From NCBI GenBank assembly GCA_018417955.1, contig JACTVC010000017.1, forward strand, positions 1,199,563-1,263,562: 64,000 nt of DNA, in the 5' to 3' direction. Each line of letters begins with the position of its first letter. The stretch's first letter is position 1. Under the pieces are notes generated by a model, which saw only the letters and a list, made by a program, of their open reading frames with translations, did not search any database and was not told the origin of the DNA. Made by a program: the position numbers and the translations under genes. This DNA comes from Laccaria trichodermophora (Eukaryota; Basidiomycota; Agaricomycetes; Agaricales; Hydnangiaceae). Below, in pieces: positions 53,531-64,000 of this stretch.

Positions 53531-55015
53531 ATGGCCCAGACTGACCAGCCTTCAATCATTATTGGTCGAACAGACCTACCGAACGACGACGGAATGCAGC
53601 CCACCGAACAAGCAATGGATGTCGACGTTCATAGCCTTACCCAACGTAAGTCGATAGGCCGAGCTTTAGAGATTGATATTAATGTGGCCTTCATTAGACC
53701 GTCAAGACAGTCAATCGATGTCCATTGATGTGACTGCGTCTCACCCGGCCCCGACATTCGACAAATCTATTTTCAATTTTCAACCGCCTGCCAAGTCTTC
53801 CATTTCTACAAAGGCCAGAGACATTAATTTCGATCGGTCCATATTCGATTTTACAACGCCCACGGTGTCTTCCTCCCCCCCGTCCATCTTCAACTTTCAG
53901 AAACCCATCATCACTCCGAGGCCAAAGACCTTGCTTTCGATCGTTCCCTATTTGATTTTACAAAGCCCTCCCCTTCCCCCCCGAGCTCGGGCATAATGCC
54001 CACTGGTCACGAACCCTTCGATCGGGCCATATTCAATTTTGACGAACCCAAAGGGTCTTCCCCGGCTAAAGATGTCGGTTTGGACCGGGCGATGTTTGAT
54101 TTTAAGGCCACGCAGTCGATCTTTGATTTTCAGAAGCCTGGAATGCCCTCGGCCTCGGGCTCTCACTTTTCCTTTGAATCCCAAAAGCCTGACGTGATCT
54201 CGGGTTTGTACATCTCGTCTTCACATTCAAAAAAAGCATTTAGCTTACCCAACGTCACAGATGTGGACAAGTCGGTCTTCTCATTTCAACCATCTTCCGC
54301 CGCCTCAAGCAGCCAGAAGCCAGCCAGAGGAAACCCTGGGTCACGTACAAAGCACAATCGCCATCTTGCCAACCCAGGTTCATGGCCCCCAAACGAGCCC
54401 GAGGAAAACCTGGGTCCGATTGAAAGCACGAGGGCCATCGTACCAACTGCCTTTGGTCAGGCCATGGCATATGTTCCATACCCGATCTTCATCCACACAC
54501 ATCGTCGGTTAGGACCCCGCCCACCACGTTCAACCAAATTGGTACAGTTAGATTCCAATTCCCGACGTGCGAGGGGGTTGTATCGAAACTTCGATCTCCG
54601 TGCCCGGTGGGAAAATTCCTCTATCGACAAGACCTTTGGCGACATGATAGAGGGATTCACCAAAGTCTGGGAAAGGGTCACTGACCCAGATCCTTCACCC
54701 GATCCCGTACTCCGAGACATGCAGGCCAAACTGGATGAGCAAGACTCTCAAGAACTCACCCACGATGATGACCACGACGATGTTATGTATTCTCTTTCTG
54801 GCCGTATTCACCAGGAGGCGGTCAGATCTCTGCCTGAAAACATCACGACGACCAGCCATTATAGGTATATTCTAACTCGAATGAGGAGGGATAAAGAAAG
54901 GTTGCTTGAACAGATTGAAACCGATCGTGATATTTTAGCCGCATTGGATGCAACGTTACTTTCACTAAAACCTTTTGTAACGAACAAGGGGAAGGCGCGG
55001 GACCGGGGTGAATAA
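53531..55015 (+). pseudogene. Disordered protein with FDRSIFDF-like repeats, one frameshift
   Basis: Exon 1 is MAQTDQPSIIIGRTDL..., with an intron of about 52 nt starting at 53647. The next exon holds repeats: FDKSIFNFQ, FDRSIFDFT, SIFNFQKP, FDRSLFDFTKP, FDRAIFNFDEP, LDRAMFDFK, SIFDFQKP and DKSVFSFQP. Between the third and fourth the frame shifts by one base near 53905-53920, so the gene is broken or the sequence has an error. The C-terminal half has YRNFDLRARWEN and an acidic DDDHDDVMYS segment before a helical tail (YRYILTRMRRDKERLLEQIE). The repeated aromatic motif could be a docking peptide. Family not recognised. Confidence 0.5.
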
Positions 55016-55110
55016 GTACAATTATGTACATTTTGCAATTATGAACTCGGTCTTAAACCCCAACACGAAATGAATTGACATTGTTCTAATTGGAGGCAAA
55101 AAGATCTAAA

Positions 55111-57679
55111 CTACCGTTTCATGGATCGGGTGGTTCGGACACTCTCTTCAGCAATTCTCTTTGACCGATCTCGGGTCACAATGCCAAGCTCGGTGGACAC
55201 CTTGCCTTTGATGGGCCGAGGTTTAGGTTTTGCCTTGAAAGGGATGGCCGACTTGATTACATTAACGTTCATTGATGGGCCGCGACTGGCATGTGGACCG
55301 ACCTCGGTAGATGGTTTGTTGATGGAAACGTCTTGCATGACACTGGAACCACCAACCTTCTTGATTTTACCAGGTCGGCCGTTTTTGGGGCCAAGTTTGT
55401 AACCGGCCTCCAACCGAGAAGTCTTGTTCGGGAGGGCATCCTCTTCATTGTCACTGTATTTTCTTTTCATCCTACGTCCACCCAACGGCTCCGCCAAGTC
55501 CATTTCCCAAAAGCTTTCAGCCTTCTTTATTGGCCGAGCTTCGAAGTCCGACTCAGGCTTCGTGACTGCTTTCTCCTTGATCGGCCGAACTTCCTGCTTC
55601 ACATCTGAGTCGGAGTCCCATTGATCTTTCTGAGCTGCTGCTTCTGACCCTTCGAACTTCACTGCTTTTGTCTTATTGGGCCGAGGTTGCTCCTCTTCCA
55701 CATCGGAGTCCCATTGATCCCATTCTCTTGTGGTTAAGTTGATCTTTTTGGCTGCTTTCTCCTTCGTCGGCCGAGCTTCCTCGTTCTCAACATCACTGTC
55801 CGAGTCCCATTGATCTTTGTGTTTTGGCCGAGCTTCCTCGACTGACCCGGCTTTGGTTCCTTTTAAGTTGGCTGCCTTCTTCGTCGGCTGAACTCCCTGC
55901 TTTTCCACTTCCACTGTGTCCTTGTGATTTGGCCTTCCTTTTACAATGCTCGGCCGAGCTTCTTCATCAGAGTCCCAATGATCTTGGGGTTTTTCCCCAT
56001 TCGTTCTTGTAGACCGAGGTTCCCCGTCTGACCCGGACTCGGTGTGGGAGTCCTCCCAACCACTCGTGGATGCTATGTTCTTTCGAGTCGGCCGAGCTTC
56101 ATCATCTGACCCACACTCGATCCTTCCCTTCCTTCCCTGCCCAACTAAAGCTTCCTCATCTGACAAGGACTCGGTTGCCGCCCGGCCTTTCCTTTGACCC
56201 TTGCTTTTGCCAAACTTCTTTCCCTTCCCAACACTATGAACTTGTCGTTTTGAAACTAGAACTTTGATTTTCTGCCGGGGAGGTGCTTCCCAAACCGCTT
56301 TGCCCTCCAAAAAGGCTTTGAATCGAAACGCGACTTTGCCTTTTTCTTGACGTTCATACCAAAATTCTAGAGCTTGACTGACCATCTCCATCGGAAATTT
56401 GGAGGGATCGAGAAACTTGTAAAGGTTATCCCCCTCCGAGGTTACTGCTCTCCAAGCCTCGGGTATATGTTCCTTATCCACAAAGTTGGACAACTTTGCT
56501 CCAATAGCTGTCCAGGGAGCTGATCCCTTTTTCTGCCCAGCTGCAATATCTGAATAGATAGAAAAGTTGGATAATAATAAAGGGTTACTTGGACGTACTT
56601 ACTATAATGCTGGTTCACAAAAGAACGAAGAAGATTTAGTCGCCAAATTCGGACATCACGGGAAGTTTTAACTGGTGGCTTCGAGGGATCGGGCAAAATG
56701 GGCTCCCCGTAGTTATTCATCTCCAGAGTCATGGCTGCCCGGCCACCTCGGTGTCCTCCTTCGGCCGAAGTCAACTCATCAGACCCATAGTGGTCTTCGT
56801 TGTGTCCTCTCCAAGAAGCTACCGTTATTCCATCTTCTTGGAAACTGCGGCCGTGGCTATTGATGTAGTCCTTTCCATTGCCCAGTTCTTGATTGAAGTC
56901 GTAGGTTGAGACGTCCAAAGTGCCATCGGGTTTCAGGTAACAGCCAAATATAAAGACTCGGACACCCATTGTGTCATAAATCTCCTTGGAAAAGGCATGC
57001 ATCCGAGCGGTGCAGTTCTTCACGGCCAACCTACGACAGATTCAGAGAAACCAACATTGACAATCAAATTACTCACTTTGACTTGAGTTCGGGGTCCACC
57101 CCCTTCTTGTTGAACTCCTCGGCCGTCCTCTCTAACCTTTTCACCTCTTTCTTTGTAAGTTTCTCCATCATTGTAGTGACCACCCGCTCCCGAAAATCAA
57201 AGTGAGTCCTTTCTCCCCCTTTAGGCCGGGTTTCACCAGCTTCATTGGCTTCTATACAGAGCTTGGTAGCCTCGGTATCAATGGCTTCCTTATTCTCATG
57301 TCGGAACACACGTCGGGCGTGCCATTGCTGACCCAACTTCGGCATTTTTTGGCTTCTTTTGCGACTGTGCCGCCCAAACCAAGCCTTGATATCCTAAAAA
57401 TCAATCAGAAGGGGATTCAATATCTAGACCATGAAAATTAGTTACCTTCTTCACAGCCGTTCTCTCCTCCTTGTTGAACATCTTTCCATTGGCGAGTATG
57501 TCCAGCATTTCTTGCAAAACATCAGACAATATGTTGGCACGAGCTGAGTCACCGGCCTCTCTATACTCATCCCGATGTTTCTCCAACAACTCGCTTTCTT
57601 CCTTTGTCCAACACCTCCCTGACCCATGGTGCTTGGTTTGACTGTCGGATGGTTTAGGGGATTCGGAACGAGTGCTCAT
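55111..57679 (-). CDS. 805-aa transposon-associated protein with acidic DQWDSD repeats
   Basis: Four exons (57446-57679, 57077-57393, 56603-57030, 55111-56549) join in frame to 806 codons without a stop. The N-terminus (GRCWTKEESELLEKHRDEY) looks like the helical, SANT-like start of a family widespread in mushroom genomes, followed by AVKKDIKAWFGRHSRKSQ. The middle has VRVFIFGCYLKPDG, DFNQELGNGKDY and a conserved PVKTSRDVRIWRLNLLRSFV. The C-terminal half is disordered: SDEEARP and DQWDSDSDVE repeats alternate with basic segments. It is likely a nuclear, chromatin- or DNA-associated accessory protein of the element. Enzymatic motifs were not seen. Confidence 0.65.
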
Positions 57680-58671
57680 AACGGGATGTATAATGATGGT
57701 TTGATGACAAGAGGTAAATGACCAAACAGGTCTAAACAAGGAGTGTTACTTCGATTTGCTAAAAATATCTGTGATGAGCGCCGATCACAGATTAGCATCA
57801 TCACGGAACGGAAACGTTAAGGTTGTTGCATCACGGAACAGTAATGATCGGGAGAAACCATCACGGAACGGAAACATCAAAAAGGTTGTGACCCTGACGA
57901 TCATCATCGGAACAACTTCTGTATGACTTGAGGAATACTGAGATAAGAAATATTAAACTACACCTTGAAACTACCTTGAAACCAGTACAGTTGGGATAGC
58001 TGGCACATCTAGGTTAATTGGCAACCATTTTTGCAGAAGATAAAGAAAATTGACCGGACTTAACATTCTGTTTGAAAAGTGAACATTTTCCAAGAAAAAG
58101 AACTGGAGAAAGTGAAGATGGTTCATTCATTGTCTCAAAGAAGCAAGATGCACATGGTGCTTCCGATTTACAGGAAAATATTGTTTATTGCGACTTATTT
58201 TAGTGTTACGGCTATATGTGTGGTTTGACCGGAAATCAATTGCGAGAACATGGGGAAATCAATTGCGCACACATACATGCATGGCTTTACTGGTTCTTGT
58301 ACCTGGATGTAGTATGAACATGGGTCCACTGCTTGCTTGTATACCATGTCAATCAGAAAATACCTGGTGGCAGTCTAATGAGGTCAATTAAGTATGCTAG
58401 CAATGCGGCCAGGTTGATAGCCATGTGGGTAGTCTGACCGGAATCAAATTCATGCACATACATCTACTGGTTCTAGTATTAGTAGAAAACCAAACCTACT
58501 GGTTGTATATATCCTAATGAACCATTCTCAAGCACAAATTATGTCCTAGTTCTTTTATAAACTCCACAGAAGCTGAACAAGCAGGAAATGAGATTCACTT
58601 GTTTATATTTGCAGTTGCTATTCAACGGCTACACTTTCCTTTTCCTTTCCCCCTCATTTGAATAATCACCC
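57680..58671. promoter_or_regulatory. Divergent intergenic region with short repeats
   Basis: Almost 1 kb separates the starts of the 805-aa gene (-) and the transposase (+). At 57800-57880 the word CATCACGGAACGGAAA recurs three times in slightly varied form. At about 58215-58300 and 58435-58490 an imperfect direct repeat carries TGACCGGAA, ATCAATT/CAAATTC and CACATACAT...CTACTGGTTCT. No ORF of note. These could be binding sites in a shared promoter. Confidence 0.4.
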
Positions 58672-61600
58672 ATGGGAAGAAGGTCCCACAGCACCACTGG
58701 TATTACCCACTATAACAGGCTTGTTATAAAAAAAAATGGAAGGAGGCATTTTCCCTCCTCCACTGTTCCCTCCCTGCCCTCTTCTCCTGTAAAAAAGCGG
58801 AACTGCAGCCACCTGGAAAGAGACAACGAAACTGGAACTGAAGATTTGCCATACATTGAATACGCCCCTCCTCTTGACAATCCACCTCACAAAAACGTAA
58901 GATTTCACATCCAATATATCCATATACTAAGAGCTAAATTAACTTTGTTCAGTCATCCAATGATTATATGAGGGTCTGGAAACAGACGAAACGCAATCTA
59001 TACCTCCATGAGCTTTTGGAGAGGAAGGCTTCAATCTGTGTTTGTACCATTTGCAAGAAGGAGGCGGCTTGGCGATGTCTGGATTGCTTTGCCGGCCCCG
59101 CGTATTGTACAGACTGCTGCCGGACATCCCACTGCCGAGACCCATTCCACCGGATTGAACGATGGACCGGCATCTTTTACGAACAGAGCTGGCTCTGGAA
59201 AGTAGGATTGGTTGTCAACCTAGGTCACCAAGGTGAACGGTGCCCTCAATCAGCCAGAAACTTGGATACCGATTTTGACATGGAAGAGGACGGATGGTTT
59301 GATCTTGAAGACCTTCCTAGCACTTCGGCCGATCCAAAGCCACCAGATAGGGTTTACAATGGTGGCAGGGTCATGACCATCGTCCATACTTCGGGTGTGC
59401 ATCACCTGCCGGTCGTCTTCTGTGGATGTTCGGGGGCAGCTGCCGAGGACATACAGTTGTTCCGGGTTGGGTTGTACCCATCCACCTACAAGTCTTGCCA
59501 AACTGTCTTTACCTTTCAACTCCTCGATGACTACCTGCTGGAAAATCTCGAGTGCAAAACCTCGGCCACCCACTACTACTCCAAATTGAGAAGAATCACC
59601 AACTTTGCATTTCCAAATTCCATTCCGGTATGTTGTTCAAGATGCTATAACCCTAAACTCAAATGTTTGACAGAACCGGTATCACGAGTTGATCAGGGCT
59701 GGTAGGCAATATCGTAATCTTACCGAACTGGCTACTTTTGGATTTGGACACAAAGATAAGGCTCCAAGACCAGGGGAGATGGTCTTTTTTTGCCCAACCT
59801 GCCCACAGCCCGGAGTCAATCTGCCTGATGATTGGAATGAAAATCCTGAAGATCCAGAGAATTGGAAGTATACCCGAGGATTTGTAGCCGATGGCAATTT
59901 CACAGCAGCACACCAGAAACAGGCACGACCCGAGGACGATGTTTGGCTGAAAGATGGCCATGGTTTCATGACCCGAAGAGGGCCCTACTTGAGCCACCTT
60001 CGGGACGCCATTGAAGATAATGATGTCAGTTTTATCCTTCGAGCAAGTCGGCCGATGTCTGATTCTTTCAGCCGAGGACATGTCATGAGCACGATGCCAT
60101 CAACAATAAAAATGTATTCCACCGAGGTTTCGATGCTACAGGAATTGGGGCCATCGCTTGCCTTCGCCACGGCACATTTTGTCCGGGCTCGGTGGTAGAT
60201 TTTCAAAAGGGAGAACGGTATGGCAGTTATCTTCAGGTTGAACCATTCATTTACGAAACAGGCAAATGAACATGGACTATGCCTTGTGCCAGGCTCTAAA
60301 GAATACCATGACCGGTGAAGAAAAAAGGGTTATTTTTGTCTATGACATCAACTGCCAGTATATGGTGAATTTGATGGCTCGGATAAAACGTGGTGCCAAA
60401 CACCTCTGGATCAGACCGGACTTGTTATTGGTATTCGGGATCGGCTTATTCCATGTCCATGGCCATCAAGAAATATGCTTTCCAAGATTTGCCCCAACAT
60501 TCATCCCCGGGGCCGGTCAAACAGATGGAGAGATCTTGGAGACGTTGTGGGCTGTTCTCAACGAGGTCGGTCGCACCACCCGGACCATGACTTTGGCCCA
60601 TAGATCCGAGGTATTGGACGCTCACATGCTAGATAACAACTGGAAAAAAATGATCAATATGGGTATCTATGTTCAACTGCTTTTACATCGCTGTTAAGCT
60701 AATAAGAGTCAAGTGAGTAGCCTTTGCAAGAAGTGGAAACGAGCAAAACTCGGGCTCTCTGAGAGCTTCCAGGCCCTTGAAGAATTAAGTGCCTCGGCAA
60801 GTAAGGAACAGATTCAAGAATGGGAGCAACAGATCAAAACAGCAAATTTGAACCGGGCAAAGGACCTTTCCGCCATGGACATCTATTACGTCAAGGTCAA
60901 GGAAGGTAAGGACCGTTTTCCATCACAAATGCCAGCTGTAAAATCCTTGAATCAGCCGAGACCGAAAAGGGCATTCGGCTAAAACTTATGACTAAAGAAC
61001 AGGAAGGCAAGGCCAAGCCGGGGTTAACTGGATGGGTAAACAGCGGTATCAAAATTCAGGAAGCCCAGTGAGTGAAGTCAGATATTGCTAGATTCAAACA
61101 TTGAACAATCCAGAGCCGAATTGGCCGCCTTTGTGAAGGCTCAAGGCAGTCGTCCAAGTGCCGATCAGAAGCTGGAGATCATGAAACGTCGAGAGAAGCT
61201 GTCGAAGCACCTTGAAGAGTTTTCCGAGGCCGGTCAAGGCCATTTTCCCAGCTTGGATATCAATGAAGCAACTATTCATGATCCACCGCTCTCGGAGGAG
61301 ATCGTGGATGACGATGACTGGAGCGATTGCGATGGAGAGGAGATTCCTGTACCCAGTATGCCTGATCGGGGGTATGGATCGGCCGAACATCAACAAATTC
61401 TCTTACCATCCTCATTCCAATCGGCCCTTCTGCCTACATCACTGGGAGAAGCCAGGTGCATAGAGATAGAATTGAGAGTGGCCCAGGCAAATAACGCTCT
61501 GAGACGTTTACGTGAAGCCATCGGTTACAAGTCATTCCTTTATCGCAAGAGAATTCGAGCCGAGAAATCGAAAAAACGTGTAACTCGGGCTTACGATGCT

Positions 61601-62181
61601 GTACAAGGATCGGATCGCGATATGAAAAGTGCTCTCCGGGCATACAACCAAGCTCGATGGGCTCTCAATCAGCTCAATGCTCCTAGGGGCACTCGTGACC
61701 GATACAAGCCGATAGGGAAAAAATACAAGGGCACTAACTACGGTATACGATGGCAACGCCCGGGGTCAAAGAAATATTGCTTTGCCATGGTTCTGGAATA
61801 TGGCCGTGGCGGATGATTCGTTGGGTTCAACTTACATGGAACAAGGTCAGATCCAACCACTTTCATACCCTCTAGAAGAATTGAAACCAAAGCAACCCAA
61901 TAGTATATCGGGTGAATTGGCTTAGAGCAAAAGCTCGGTATGACCGTTGGTTGGAAGAGCATACCTTGATCCCAAACGAAATGAACTGGACCCGGCTCTT
62001 TTTCATCAATAAAGCCAAGGAGTGGACCGGGCTGAGGGACTTGGTGCCAGACAAGCCGGGACATGTTTCCTTTGCGGAGGGACAAATCAGTATGTGGAAA
62101 CAGCTTGCCTTCCAGGCCACGAAAGAATTTATAAATGCCGGTGTCATGTGCCAGTCCATTGCATTACCTAATCTTGGTTGA
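58672..62181 (+). CDS. KDZ transposase with CxC2 cysteine cluster
   Basis: At least nine exons are defined by GT-AG introns 58897-58952, 59628-59673, 60025-60071, 60218-60261, 60663-60713, 60906-60955 and 61846-61903, plus one near 61030-61080. The CxC2 domain (CVCTICKKEAAWRCLDC, CTDCCRTSHCRDPFHRIERW) precedes HHLPVVFCGCSG and TFQLLDDYLLENLECKTSA. The catalytic core has VADGNFTA, FDATGIGAIACLRHG, VVDFQKGER, VIFVYDINCQY and GIGLFHVHGHQEICFPRFAP. The C-terminus is VNWLRAKARYDRW. The enzyme should cut and insert element ends in the nucleus. One single-base frameshift in GGGAAAAAATAC (about 61710-61720) is the only clear lesion and could be a sequencing error. Confidence 0.85.
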
Positions 62182-62215
62182 ATTAGATTATCATCCATCT
62201 TTATCCATCACCACC

Positions 62216-63046
62216 ATGTCTTCTACACCAGTACTCTCAACACCAGTACCCCCTGTGCTGCAGGTTGAAATTGACTGGATGAAGGATATGATTGAAGGAA
62301 AAAAGTTTGAAGCACATTTTGGTAAACGTCTACTGTGGGAGAACCAGCAGGAGTTCCAGGAAGTGCTCGACTACTGGTCATCTCGATTTAGGGCCATTCA
62401 CGCGGCTAAGCTTGCAAAGCCTATCGAGCCCGAGTTCCAAATCTCATGGAATGAGTATTATGCGGCCGAAGTGGTGAGCCACCTGGATTTTTCTGGATCT
62501 GGCCGCGACTAACCTTGTTGCTTTGGAAAGGGCTTCATGATTGATAGTATTGGAATGGCCTTCGTTCATGGGCATGAGGTAAGCCATCCCGAACGCTTTT
62601 TTACTTGCTGACGTCGGCCCCAGTTTGAGGTCCCCGCGTTCCTTAGAAGCTGTATTCAACGTGACCCTCTTCACCCCGACATCGCAATTCGAAGAGATGC
62701 TGTTCGGCCTTCATATCAGTTTCCATGGTGGACGACTCCTAAAAGTTATCCGAAGGAGGGAATCTACTATATGCTTAGCCAGTCAGCCAAGTGGTATAAG
62801 TGGGCTGCCGATGGCGCTTTGCCACTTGTACGAACAAACCTTCAAACATCAACCCTATCACCCGAGGACGTCAGCCGGCTTAAAGCACAATTGGAGCAAG
62901 CGCGGGAACTCATCGTGGAGAAGATTGAACATGCCGAGGCCGAGGTCGATCTCATGACGCGGCAGATTAGGGAGTGGGAAGATCTTGTATATTTGTCTTC
63001 CAAACTTGATGCTGAGAAGCTCAGGGTATGCCAGCGGCCGGAGTGA
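62216..63046 (+). CDS. Unknown 242-aa protein of the KDZ element
   Basis: Three exons (62216-62473, 62531-62578, 62624-63046) give 729 nt, in frame and without stops. N-terminal part: MSSTPVLSTPVPPVLQVEID and LLWENQQEFQEVLDYWSSRF. Middle: FEVPAFLRSCIQRDPLHPD and FPWWTTPKSYPKEGIYYML. The C-terminus is a helical, probably coiled-coil segment (LKAQLEQARELIVEKIEHAE). I recognise no domain. It follows the transposase in the same direction, and its stop lies 11 bp from the stop of the opposing dioxygenase gene. Confidence 0.6.
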
Positions 63047-63057
63047 TTCCACATACA

Positions 63058-64000
63058 TTAAATAGCCAGTATTGTACGAGTCAGCTCTTCTATTGTTTGC
63101 CATTGAGGTGGTTTGACGTCAAGCCTCTCCCCAACCTTTTTATGCCAGAAGTGAGCCAAACAGGCCCGGTCACCGACAACGGGACAAACGCCATGTGGCA
63201 ACACATTGCCAGCCAGGCCCACAAGAGTTCCTGGGTCATAAAGGAGGCTGAATCCGAGCCCGGGCATGTAAAACCGACCTCGGTCGTACTGGCCGATCGT
63301 CAACAACATGTCGAAAGACTCCCTATAGCCCTTTACATCTCGGTGGGTAATTGTCTCTCTGTTTATGATGACTGAAAGGCCGGTGAAAGGTGTACCCCAC
63401 ACTCCCAGAGCCGATCTGGTAGCTTGATCTTGCAGGCCGTCCTCGGCGAGCTTGTCAAAGACCGCAAATCCTGACTCACATAGGTCGGGTTGAATGATGG
63501 AGTATATGGCAGAGATAACGGCATTGATGAAGGAGAGTGATTTAAGATAGATTAGGTTACTGGCCTGTTGGATATCGGAGGAAGGATGAAGTGGATCGCA
63601 GGACCTTCATGTCCTTGGGAGAACCAGCCGGTGATAAATTTACTATGCCGGTCGTTTTGCTACCGTGGTCGGGGTGGATTTGATCCCGCCAACTCCCATT
63701 ATTTTTCCTTTTGGGTTTTAGATTCTCCGTCTGGGTCCAAATCAGTTCCTGGACAGGTCCGAGTTAAAAACGTCTCAGTTATTGGGGGAAATAATTACCT
63801 GAAGGTCTTCTGAGAATAACTTTGGGAAGTACCACAGAAGAATATGGCCGGCCTTGTCGGTTATGTGGCAAGGTTTATCAAGGTAAGGGATGTCGACCGT
63901 CGATGTTGACTGGTAGATCGGTGGGAATCTTGTTAAGAGTCTCTTTTCTAAATCCTCATTGCTTCCACTCTGCCTCGGTGATAACTCGGCCACGTAATCT
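63058..64000 (-). CDS. TET/JBP-type 2-oxoglutarate/Fe(II) dioxygenase, N-terminus outside window
   Basis: The visible part has three exons (63799-64000, 63605-63748, 63058-63564) separated by 50- and 40-nt introns, all open. The reading shows DKAGHILLWYFPKLFSEDLQ, NNGSWRDQIHP and GIVNLSPA. The double-stranded beta-helix follows: NRETITHRDVKG (HxD iron ligands), LLTIGQYDRGRFYMPGLGF, DPGTLVGLAGNVLPHGV (second His) and GDRACLAHF (Arg for 2-oxoglutarate). These are hallmarks of fungal TET/JBP enzymes, which oxidise 5-methylcytosine. It lies beside a KDZ transposase, as established for this family. The segment after NLSPA (AGSPKDMK) is unusual; relatives have a Trp there, so a compensated indel is possible. 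Confidence 0.8.

Larger units (their letters stand above)
49040..64000. mobile_element. Large KDZ element with TET/JBP gene, right end outside window
   Basis: A run of six genes around a KDZ transposase shares a dense TCGGCCGA/CCGAGGTCGG word usage unlike the sequence to the left of about 49040. Gene order: zinc-cluster/coiled coil (-), FDRSIFDF-repeat protein (+), 805-aa acidic-repeat protein (-), KDZ-CxC2 transposase (+), 242-aa protein (+), TET/JBP dioxygenase (-). Association of TET/JBP enzymes with KDZ transposons in Agaricomycetes is established (Iyer et al. 2014, PNAS). Boundaries are inferred: the left from the start of the repeated motif array, the right not seen. Whether all six genes belong to one element is an inference. 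Confidence 0.6.

Noticed and set aside
63775..63993. Independent small protein MAELSPRQ...
   Set aside because: It is the exon before a 50-nt intron of the TET/JBP gene; the frame continues past the window edge.

Overview
The window looks like nuclear DNA of a basidiomycete fungus, most likely an Agaricomycete. The genes have short GT-AG introns (about 40-60 nt), and the protein families are typical of that group: KDZ (Kyakuja-Dileera-Zisupton) transposases, a Plavaka-type CACTA transposase, a DUF6532 protein and a TET/JBP-type dioxygenase. I see no certain housekeeping gene, no tRNA or rRNA, no CRISPR and no bacterial operon. Almost everything is transposon, transposon-borne gene or satellite, nested several layers deep.

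Layout. 1-22.2 kb is a three-layer nest. A KDZ transposase gene with a C-terminal Ulp1-like protease (+ strand) is cut by an 18.45-kb LTR element (1854-20303, read on the - strand; 372-bp LTRs, 5-bp duplication ATGCT). The open reading frame of that element is in turn cut by a 6.6-kb, nearly perfect palindrome (6258-12861; 8-bp duplication AGATTTCT). Removing each insert restores the reading frame across the junction. The LTR element has no recognisable reverse transcriptase but carries about 3,600 open codons. 22.3-24.5 kb holds a small basic, bZIP-like gene (-) and a gene with an RNase H1 N-terminal hybrid-binding domain (+). 25.2-34.2 kb is a field of satellite-ended elements, a 1.4-kb palindrome with a 9-bp duplication, and two or three cut or truncated genes.

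35.7-46.9 kb: a DUF6532 gene (-) and a decayed Plavaka transposase (+) diverge from a 212-bp intergenic region. A second giant palindrome (36113-41823, 8-bp duplication AGTAGATA) sits inside an intron of the DUF6532 gene. 47-49 kb contains an LTR remnant, a second copy of a minisatellite element also found at 0.3-1.4 kb, and a scrap of Ty3/gypsy RNase H.

49-64 kb is a large KDZ element that runs off the right edge. It carries an almost intact KDZ transposase with a CxC2 cysteine cluster. Around it lie a zinc-cluster/coiled-coil protein, a disordered protein with repeated FDRSIFDF-like motifs, an intact 805-aa protein with acidic repeats, a 242-aa protein, and a TET/JBP 2-oxoglutarate/Fe(II) dioxygenase with its HxD...H...R motif in place. 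The transposase and its DNA-modification partner are the clearest functional system in the window. The giant palindromes share CAC/GTG ends, 8-bp duplications and an internal TGTAGT module, so they look like one family of foldback elements whose mobilising transposase I cannot name with certainty.
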